DNA of 64,000 nt, taken from Centrapalus pauciflorus. Taxonomy: Eukaryota; Streptophyta; Magnoliopsida; Asterales; Asteraceae. The stretch lies in NCBI GenBank assembly GCA_020465985.1, contig JAANYP010003271.1:1-64000 (forward strand), read 5' to 3'. A program made the translations under genes and the position numbers. This document shows, one piece after another, positions 55,812 through 64,000 of the stretch. The notes below the pieces were generated by a model, which saw only the letters and a program-made list of their open reading frames with translations, made no database searches and was not told the origin of the DNA. The stretch's first letter is position 1; every line of letters starts with the position of its first letter.

Positions 55812-56508
55812 CTACGGAGTGTTCGTGGTGTTCTTCGTGTTCATCAGATACATTCTAGGTTTCTTGACGCTAGTTGGACGGTTTTTCTCTCAAAAACGTG
55901 TTTTTGAGCTTAGCAAATTCATATTCGGGAAACACTTTGTCGTTTTTCACGTTTTTGGTCGAAATCATTATTTTTCGTTTGAAAAATAGTGATTTAATCT
56001 GTAAAACGTCAAAAAATCAAAGTGTTAGCCGTTTTTCGAGTTTGCGGCGCTCGAATCTATAGGGGTAATTAGGGTTTCACTCTAGTCTCGAGTCTAACCA
56101 AAATACGCTCCTTTCGAGTCAATTTCAGTCAGTTTCGAGTCTGTGGTGTTTCGAATCTGTTACTACATCCGAATTGGATCTCGAGTCTATATTGTTTCGA
56201 GTTTGTTTCGAGTTTGTTACTGTTTCAATTCTGTGCTTCGATTCTGCTGAATTTCGATTCTATTGTGCCTTCGATTCTAAGGGTCTTCGAGTCTAAGGAG
56301 TCCTTCGAATCTGACATATCTTCGAATCTAAGGAATTGTTCGAATCTGACATAATTTCGAATCTAATTGAATTAAAATACTTAATCGAATTTAATCCCAA
56401 ATAAATTGGAATCTAATTACATTCGAATCTATCTAGGTTCGAAAGAGTTAATTCACATTAGTTTCGAATTAAATTAATTAAGTCTAAATTCAATTTGTTT
56501 CAGAAAAG
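55812..56508 (+). repeat. Copia E leader with TTCGAATCTG array
   Basis: Near-identical to the B2 leader: array at about 56040-56490, then AATTTGTTTCAG and AAAAG before the gag ATG. Retained in full although the downstream gag intron-like segment is gone. Confidence 0.82.
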
Positions 56509-59211
56509 ATGTCAAATCTTCAGAAATTCCTTGAAATGGATCACGAAGTTGGGAAGGCCAATGCACCACCAAAGCTGATGAAAGTTGAGGATTATTACTG
56601 GTGGAAGGACAGATTTACGGATTTTGTACGATTCAACGATATGCGCATGTGGGTGTGCATAGATGAAGGGTACATTACACCAGTATCTGAGGTAGAAGGC
56701 CGTCAAAAAGTTCTGTCATACCAGATGATGAAAGAGGATGACAAGAAACTATTTGAAGCTGAAAACAAGGCTTTCTCCATTATCCGTATGGCGTTACCTC
56801 AAGATATCTTGCACACATTTCGGACTCAAAGGACGTCGAAAGAACTTTGGGAGTCTCTCCAGAAAAGGTGTGAGGGTAATCCACGGGTGCGTAGAAAGCG
56901 TACAGAGCTGTTGACCCAACAGTTTGGGATTTTCAAGGCTCTTAAGGATGAACAGTTAGATGATATTTTTACAAGGTTCTATCATCTGATAACAGAGCTT
57001 GAAAGTCATGGCATTGAGTACTCGGACAGTGACAAGAACAACAAGCTTCTTGATGCCCTACCAGCCAAATGGGCTATGTACGTGGCAATGATTAAGCTTA
57101 ATGAGGACAAATACTATGCTCAATCGCTGGATGACATCGTGGGAACGTTGAGGGCATATCACTTCGAAATGATAAAGGCTGAGACTGATTATGAGCAAGT
57201 CCAAAATCCGGCGATGTATTTTGGAAAGACATCTAAATCATCAGTGACAGCTGATCAGAAGAGTGCTACAGCGTTTTTCACCGGAGAAACGTCATCGCCA
57301 CCAGAGTCCGAAGACTCAATGAATCGCGCGTTCTTAGGGTTAGGAAGATCGGAAGAACCGCAACCTCAAGTCCAACAGGCATCGACCAGTCAGAACTATT
57401 CGAAGATGCCAATGAGCGCAAAGTCGGCGGAAGAACATCTGAATCTGCTTGCTTCGTTTGTGGCCGCATACGGAAATTGCGTTCAAGGGAAGATCAATGA
57501 TCCGGCTCTTTGGGATGAAGATTACGATCAGGTCGACCCTGATGACTTAGAGGAAATGGATCTGAAATGGCAACTGGCCATGGTAACCCAGAGGGTTAAG
57601 AGATTCATAAAGAGAACTGGAAGAAATTTACAGATGAATAACAAGGGGATAGGATTTGATAAGTCCAAGGTGAAATGCTATAACTGTCAGGGATTGGGAC
57701 ACTTCGCCAGGGAGTGTCAAAGACCGAAGGTAGAGACATACCAGGGGCAGAGTCAGCATCAGGGACAGTTCCAAAATCAGTCCCAACAAAGATATCTTCC
57801 GAGTTCTTCATCTGGTCAAGCCAATCTAGCGGGTCTAAAATCAAATGTCACTTCTGACAGACAGCTAGATGGTACTTATGACTGGAGTTCACATCCTGAG
57901 TCCAATGCTAGAGCTTTCATGGCTGAAGTTACGGAGAATGGTTGTGATGTGGATGAGCAGACCACACGGGACAACAGTCCGATGTGGGTAGAGAAAGCGA
58001 ATGATCAGACCGTGCTGGAGTTTGCTGCTCAGATGGCCAACGTGGAATCTGATAACTCTAAGGAGATAACTACCGGTCCAAACAACAAGTGGTTCGTCGA
58101 CAGTGGTTGCTCCAGGCACATGACGGGGGAAAGGAGTTTTCTCACAGACTTCAAGGGGGGTAATAGGGGATTCGTATCATTCGCGGGCAACAAAGGAGGA
58201 AATATCACTGGAACTGGAGAAGTCACTAATGGGACGATTACATTGGATCAAGTTTATCACGTTGATAAACTGGTTCATAATCTCATTAGTGTCTCTCAAA
58301 TCTGTGATAAGAAGAACTCGGTGTTATTTACTGACACTGAGGCGTTAGTGCTAAAGCCGGGATTCAAGATACCTGAAGATTGGATATTGATGCGGGCTCC
58401 AAGGAAGAATGACTTGTACATGCTCGACATGAACAAGCCAGATAATTCGATGGGTCCGATCTGTTCGGAGACGGAATCGGTTTTGTGGCACAGACGCATG
58501 GCTCACTTGCACCTAAGGAAAATGAACTACATAACGAAGAATGGTTTGGTGCAAGGTGTGCCTCTGAAGAGCTTTCAGTTTGAAGACAAGTGTCTACCGT
58601 GCATGAAGGGCAAGCAACATAAAAAGACACACAAGTCCAAGAAGTTGAACTCCATAACCTCGACATTCGATTTGTTGCATATGGACCTTTTCGGCCCTAT
58701 CAACAAAAGGAGTATAGGAGGTAGTTGGTTTTGCTTAGTTATCACTGACGATTACTCACGGTTTTCATGGGTTTTCTTTTTAGGTACGAAGGACGAGACG
58801 GCTACAAAGCTCATCGGGTTCTTAGACCAAGTGGAGAATTCCTACGGAACAAGGGTTAAACATATTCGTAGTGATAATGGGACTGAATTTAAACACTCTG
58901 TAATTGGTGTATATTGCCTATCAAAGGGCATCGTGCATCAATTCAGTGCACCATATGAACCTCAACAGAATGGGGTGGCCGAACGTAAAAACAGAACATT
59001 GATTGAGGCTGCAAGGACTATGCTTTCGGATTCAACGCTTCCTACCATGTTTTGGGGGGAGGCAGTGAATACCGCGTGCCATATTTTAAATAGAGTCCTT
59101 ACAGTCAAATCATTGAACAAAACATGTTATGAAATTTTGAATAAACGGCCACCTAACTTAACTCTTAACTGGATTCGAACCGTTTGTCGTACCATTTACA
59201 CTGTTGTATAG
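56509..59211 (+). CDS. gag-pol: Copia E gag-pol fusion lacking the intron-like segment
   Basis: A single 900-codon frame. Residues 1-518 equal the D gag N-terminal half: capsid domain and CCHC knuckle CYNCQGLGHFAREC (about 390-403). At 58062/58063 it passes directly into pol: DSG protease at about 531-533, integrase zinc finger with CLPCMKGKQ, and HMDLFGPIN, IRSDNGTEF and NGVAERKN (about 724-830). The coiled coil, second knuckle and gag stop of D are absent, and the edges match GT and AG sites exactly. Six residues before ETESVLWH are also missing relative to D. After about 59160 small indels scramble the frame until 59440. Start chosen by identity with B2 and D. Confidence 0.92.
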   Translation: MSNLQKFLEMDHEVGKANAPPKLMKVEDYYWWKDRFTDFVRFNDMRMWVCIDEGYITPVSEVEGRQKVLSYQMMKEDDKKLFEAENKAFSIIRMALPQDILHTFRTQRTSKELWESLQKRCEGNPRVRRKRTELLTQQFGIFKALKDEQLDDIFTRFYHLITELESHGIEYSDSDKNNKLLDALPAKWAMYVAMIKLNEDKYYAQSLDDIVGTLRAYHFEMIKAETDYEQVQNPAMYFGKTSKSSVTADQKSATAFFTGETSSPPESEDSMNRAFLGLGRSEEPQPQVQQASTSQNYSKMPMSAKSAEEHLNLLASFVAAYGNCVQGKINDPALWDEDYDQVDPDDLEEMDLKWQLAMVTQRVKRFIKRTGRNLQMNNKGIGFDKSKVKCYNCQGLGHFARECQRPKVETYQGQSQHQGQFQNQSQQRYLPSSSSGQANLAGLKSNVTSDRQLDGTYDWSSHPESNARAFMAEVTENGCDVDEQTTRDNSPMWVEKANDQTVLEFAAQMANVESDNSKEITTGPNNKWFVDSGCSRHMTGERSFLTDFKGGNRGFVSFAGNKGGNITGTGEVTNGTITLDQVYHVDKLVHNLISVSQICDKKNSVLFTDTEALVLKPGFKIPEDWILMRAPRKNDLYMLDMNKPDNSMGPICSETESVLWHRRMAHLHLRKMNYITKNGLVQGVPLKSFQFEDKCLPCMKGKQHKKTHKSKKLNSITSTFDLLHMDLFGPINKRSIGGSWFCLVITDDYSRFSWVFFLGTKDETATKLIGFLDQVENSYGTRVKHIRSDNGTEFKHSVIGVYCLSKGIVHQFSAPYEPQQNGVAERKNRTLIEAARTMLSDSTLPTMFWGEAVNTACHILNRVLTVKSLNKTCYEILNKRPPNLTLNWIRTVCRTIYTVV

Positions 59212-61440
59212 TTAACTGATAAACAAAATCAACCGAGTTTGGTGAAAAAGGCTGAACGGAAGGATATCTTCCTAGGTTATGTGCCAAAACTCACCAAAAA
59301 CAAACGGGTTTTAACAAACCGAGTGGTACTGTGGAGATTTGTTTATAATATTGCAAGTCCAACAAGTTATCCACCTTAACCTAAAACTGGTCCGGAAGGA
59401 TATTTGACTATGATAAGTTATTTGAGTCTTTTAACATTCCTTTGGATGATACTGCAGGTACAATCGAAAAAGACATGGCGACGTTGCACCTAAATGACGA
59501 TGGCCATATTTTTCCGAGGACCACGTTCGAATCTACGTCCGAGCCTACTGCGACTGTAGATAGTTCTCCAGAAGTTGCTGATCAAGAGACACCTAATACT
59601 GAGAATCAGACTCAACCTTCAAGTTCCAACTCTGAGGAAAATGTCCGTGAGGAGGAAAATGCAGAAGCTGAGACTATTCCCCCTTTAGGTGAAATAGGAT
59701 CCAACTTAGGAGATAATCTAAGGGTAGATGAAATAGAGACCTCTAGGATTAACAAGAACCATCCAATAGATAGCATCATAGGAAATCCTAACGAGGGTGT
59801 GAGGACTCGGAGTAGTGTAAATAACAACACTGTGTTGTTGTCGATGATAAACGACTCCGAGGCATATCACACATGTCTATATTCGTGTTTCATATCGCAA
59901 GTAGAGCCCAAAAATGTGCAAATGGCACTTAAGGACAACTCCTGGGTTGAAGAGATGCAGGAAGAACTTTTACAATTTAGGAAACTAAAAGTGTGGGAGT
60001 TAGTTCCGTTACCTCGAGGGATATTGCAATAGGAACAAATGGTTTTAAGATGCAAAAGAGACGACGGGGTATAGTCACGCGCCAACAAGGCGAGATTATT
60101 GTAAAGGGTTTCAACCAAGAGGATGGGAAATCGATTTACAACAAGTGTTTGCACCTGTAGCAAGGTTAGAAGCAATTAGGTTGTTTTTAGCTTTTGCTTC
60201 CTTCAAAGGCTTTAAAGTATATCAACTGGATGTTAAGAGTGCTTTCCTGTATGGGAAAGTGAAGGAGTTGGTGTATGTAGAACAACCACCCGGGTTTACA
60301 GATCCTAAATATCCTGATAGAGTATATCGCTTAGATAAGGCTCTTTATGGATTACATCAGGCACCTAGGGCGTGGTATGAGACTCTATCCAACCATCTGT
60401 TAGAAAATGGCTTTGAGAGGGGTAGGATAGATAGTAGTCTGTTTGTTAAGAGAAAGGGAGATCACTTTATCTTGGTACAAGTGTACGTCGATGATATCAT
60501 TTTTGGATCATCAGACGAACAGATGTGAAAAGATTTCGAGAAGGTTATGAAGTCTAAGTTCGAGATGAGTGCTATGGGAGAGTTGAATTTCTTTTTAGGG
60601 TTACAAGTTGACCAAAAGAAGGAAGGCATGTTTATCCATCAGACCAAGTATGTCTATGACAAATTGGAGCGTTTCGGGATGGAAGGAACTAAGTTGACTG
60701 CCCACTTCAGCACGCCGATTCAAGTGAATCACAATCTCGGGCCGGGTACTGAAAGTGATTCCGATGTGGATCCGACTTTATATCGGGCCATGATTGGGTC
60801 ACTTATGTATTTAACTGCTTCAAGACCTGACATAATGTTTGCTGTGTGTATTTGTGCTAGGTTTCAAGCGAATCCGAAGGAGATGCATATGAAAGCTGTG
60901 AAGCGGATTCTACGATACCTCAAGTCGAAACCGAAGCTGGGACTTTGGTATCACGCGGAGGGAGATTTAGAGTTGGAGGCGTTCACAGATTCTGACTACG
61001 GAGGATGCAGCTTGACGCGCAAATCTACGACTGGAGGTTGTCAGTTCCTAGGAGGGAGATTGGTGTCCTGGCAATGCAAGAAACAAACATCGGTAGCCGT
61101 GTCAACGTGCGAGGCCGAGTATGTAGCTGCTGGTAGTTGCTGTTCACAGGTTCTGTGGATACAACAACAATTGCGGGATTACGGTTTGGCTTACACTCAA
61201 ACTCCAATTAGGATAGACAATCAATCTACAATTGCGATAACAAATAATCCAGTTAAACACAGTAAAACAAAGCACATAGACATAAGGCATCATTTTATTC
61301 GTGATTGTGCTGAAAAGAACTTAATCAAACTGGTAAAAGTGGCAACAGAAGATAATAATGCAGATTTATTTACCAAAGCGTTTGATAAGTCACGGTTTGA
61401 GTATTTAATTCAACTGAACGGAATGCGCAACCCAGAGTAA
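59212..61440 (+). pseudogene. pol: Copia E pol 3' part (RT and RNase H), frameshifted
   Basis: 59212-59441 is indel-rich. 59442-60032 reads the linker and RT start (ISQVEPKNVQMALKDNSW) in another frame; a second indel cluster spans 60033-60145. 60145-61440 is one frame with a single TGA at 60526-60528: QLDVKSAFLYGKVKEL, ALYGLHQAPRAWYETL, catalytic YVDDIIFGSS, then RNase H with TDSDYGGCSLTRKSTTGG, STCEAEYVAAGSC and KTKHIDIRHHFIRD, ending MRNPE. RT catalytic and RNase H acidic motifs are preserved. Confidence 0.9.
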
Positions 61441-63092
61441 TTTGACCTTAGTAGTAGTAACTTTACTTTATTTTATTTTATAGTAGTAGTATTTCTTTCT
61501 TAACAGTACTCTGCTAATTTAGGTAAGTTTCTAATTTAGGAAAGTTTCTATTTTTAGTAAGTTTCTATTTTTAGTAAGTTAGTAGGTTAGCTTAGTTTAC
61601 TGCTTTTTGCTATGAAAAACAAAAGAAAAAAGAGAGAAAATTACGAAAATACAAAAAAAAGAGAATATCAGAAAAGGAGTTAAGTCTTAGATACATAGGT
61701 TCAAAGTGACGAAAATTGGCACCGTCGTTACAGACTCTAAGTATTTAGGCTTTCACACATAATGCAACTAAACTCTAAGTGTTATATTTTATTTAGTTTG
61801 ATGTGTTGGTAGGCATAATACATATAGGGAATCTTAAGGCTAATAAAATATTCTAGAAAAAGTCAAGCGTGTCACTAACCTAGATGTACGACCAATCGGT
61901 CTTAATTTTTATGTACAAGACATACAAACTTTAAGTCTAAATATGTTGTTTGGTATTTAGCTTAGCTTGTAAATTTATTTTTATAACTTAAGTCTAGATT
62001 AAATTTTTTAGTCAAAATTTTATTTTATTTTATTTTATTTTTACCTTAGCTTATTTTATTTTAGTTTAGTTTAATTTTTACTTAGGTAAAAGGTCAAAAA
62101 TTACTAAGGGTGCATTCGAAGTTGGATAAAATAAACATTGCGTGAAATATCTGTTGCTTAGGGTAAAAGAATTGGCATAGTTTATCTGGTTACACAATAC
62201 CGTAGAAAATAGTTGGAAAAGTTGAAGTTATTTCAAAATATCCGAAATTTTTCTAAGTGTTGGTAATTTCGAATCTAAGACAGACTCGAAGTGAAGTATT
62301 TCGAATCTGTCAGTAGACTCGAAACTACACATAGACTCGAAGGTAGGTAGTATATATAGGTCAATAGTGAAGTCATTTATTACTTTACTGTTGTCGAATC
62401 TATACTCTCGAATCTATTCAGGCGATTTCGAATCTAATTTCTCGAGTCTACCGTATCGCTCCTAAACGACATTTTGTCGACTCTAAAGCTATTGTGTTCG
62501 ATTCTACACTCATATCTAGGTATAATCAACCGGATTGTACAAGATTTTGGTAGTTTTATACACAATTTTGGGCTTAAACATCACATTTTGAAGTTTTATT
62601 GGTCAAAATAGAGTTTTTGCTAAATAACTAAGTTAGGACCTATAAAATATCAAATTGAAAGCATAAATCTATTATTAGAACCTAGTTGAACTAATGTATG
62701 TGATTTGCTAAGTTCAAAATGGTTAAAATTTTGGGTTTTTCGTTGAAACCATGGCCGACGGGGCTTCGAGTCTGTTCATGGACATTCGAATCTGTTCAAG
62801 GGTTTCTCGAATCTGTCATTAGATTCGAGATGCCCATGATCCTCGAATCTGTCCATTAGACTCGAATAGGGACACTTCGAATCTGTCCATTACACTCGAA
62901 TATGGACACTTCGAATCTGTTACTTTCGAATCTGCACTTTATTTATTTTTGTCTAATTTAAATTTTATTAAACTTGTGGAAATTTAATTGTGCTAGATTT
63001 TGTATTTGATAAAGTACAAGATAAAGCAAATTTGAATTTGAACAAGTTTATTGATTTTTAATGAATCTAATGGTTTTGTTTATTGTGCAGAA
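61441..63092 (+). promoter_or_regulatory. Copia E pol-aORF spacer: TATA box, motif array and splice acceptor
   Basis: 1.65 kb with no credible ORF. The first 370 bases match D 21012-21360. A TATA-like GTATATATAGG lies at 62349-62359. TTCGAATCTG / AGACTCGAA words run from about 62270 to 62930, with a gap near 62530-62760. A possible donor is CTAG|GTATAA near 62518. The spacer ends TTTTGTTTATTGTGCAG (AG at 63089-63090), two bases before the aORF ATG at 63093. The layout parallels that upstream of the H aORF. Confidence 0.6.
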
Positions 63093-64000
63093 ATGGCTAT
63101 TCGAGCGTTTGTTCCCAAGCACAATATGGTGCTTCATCCGGATCATGACCTCCCTGAGGCGCAGGGATACAGGCAGATGCTAGAATTTCTTGTGGAATCT
63201 AGGATAGGATTTGCACTATCTCATAATGTTCAGCTCATATTGCCTTATATCCGTCAATTTTACGATCATCTTCAAGTAGACTGCTCGGTCACTCCGACAG
63301 TACTACGAACTCGCATTGCTGGACAACCGCTAGTATTTTCAGCGGATATGTTGCGTCAAGTGTTGCAGCTGGGCACTCAAGAAGAAGAGTCTGGACCGAT
63401 CGAATTCCCTCTGAACATCAGGCAAGCGGCCTTTCAGAGAATGGGATACAGTCTAGACGTGTCGAAAGTGTCCTATATGAAGAGCGGCTTAATTGGGCAA
63501 TGAAGATTTCTTGCTCATGTCTTCATGGTATGTTTTGCACCAAAGAAAGCCGGGTTTGACTATATAGTTGCGAAGATCCAGTCTGGGATAATCGCGATGG
63601 TGTACAATCGACCATACAGTTTCTCGGAAATGTTTTTCTCCGAATTTGTTCACCAAATCACCGCTCCTGAAAATCAGCAATTCCTGCTATATCCGCGGTT
63701 CATCATGATGTTGATCAGGCACTTCTTGCCAAATCTGCCGCCATCAAATGACGTTCAGAACGTAGCTATTATGGACAAAAGGATATTCGCTGATTGTTCC
63801 TCACATCGAGGAAGATTGGCTATTCCGATCGAGCGACCGTTGTTTGGAGCTGTTTTAGACAGGAACTTTGTGGCACCAGATAATGCCAACTGGGCAGGTG
63901 AAGTAGAAGTTCAGCCTCAACAGCAACAGCAACAGCAACCGCATCAACAACAACAACAACGACGTGCACAGTCACAAAGGCGAAGACCAAGAGCTACTGC
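63093..64000 (+). pseudogene. Copia E additional ORF (aORF), N-terminal part, runs off the window
   Basis: Starts MAIRAFVPKHNMVLHPDHDL at 63093. The ATG at 63051 is rejected because the splice acceptor lies between the two. The N-module has EFLVESRIGFALSHNV, LPYIRQFYDHLQ and FSADMLRQVLQLG, then a TGA at 63501-63503 in the same frame, followed by FAPKKAGFDYIVAKIQSG, FSEMFFSEFVHQITAP, YPRFIMMLIRHFLPNLP and a Gln-rich run at the window edge. It supplies the N-terminal part missing from the copia B aORF. Function unknown; no signal peptide. Confidence 0.82.

Overview
The window is a block of nested LTR retrotransposons from a plant nuclear genome. I see no host gene, rRNA, tRNA or CRISPR. The element types (a chromovirus-like Ty3/gypsy element, and Ty1/copia elements of Sirevirus type that carry an extra 3' ORF), tRNA-iMet primer sites and plant-like TATA boxes and splice sites point to a eudicot. 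Resemblance of the extra-ORF modules to retrotransposon ORFs that are very common in Asteraceae makes a composite (daisy family) plausible; that is inference from memory, not a search.

Layout, with boundaries set by TG...CA LTR ends, primer sites and breaks in paralogous ORFs. Gy1 (Ty3/gypsy, minus) 1-6526, inside copia A (minus) 6527-10251, inside copia C (plus) 10252-14033. C is cut on its right by the 3' end of copia B (minus) 14034-17281, which is itself cut by copia B2 (plus) 17282-20157. An N gap lies at 20158-21011. Copia D (minus) 21012-28953 sits inside a gypsy LTR remnant (plus) 28954-30431, which sits in the 3' LTR of copia F (minus) 30432-41329. F is inserted in copia G (minus) 41330-44271, which is cut on its other side by copia H (minus) 44272-55152. 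H is cut in gag by copia E (plus), 55153 to the window end. B, B2, D and E are one family (two LTR subtypes); C and G are a sister subfamily; A and H are related in gag; F is separate. No element is complete in the window, so no pair of target-site duplications can be compared.

Each copia type follows LTR, primer site, leader, gag (UBN2-type capsid, CCHC knuckle), pol (PR, IN, RT, RNase H). Families B/E, F and H then add a spacer and a long additional ORF (aORF) before the 3' LTR. Almost every ORF carries nonsense codons or frameshifts, so these copies look mostly dead, but conserved non-coding signals remain.

The most interesting signals: (1) Copy E lacks exactly a GT...AG segment of 1344 nt present in D (and as related segments in C and G). 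In D and C that segment has a CTAAC branch site overlapping the gag stop codon and a pyrimidine tract. E therefore looks like a reverse-transcribed spliced RNA, implying that splicing makes the gag-pol fusion in this family. (2) aORFs are preceded by their own gene-like start signals: TATA box, short 5' exon, intron, acceptor just before the ATG in H and E; TATA box only in F. (3) Dense arrays of short TTCGAA-core motifs (TTCGAATCTG and variants) fill LTRs, leaders and aORF spacers of several copia families and also a gypsy LTR.
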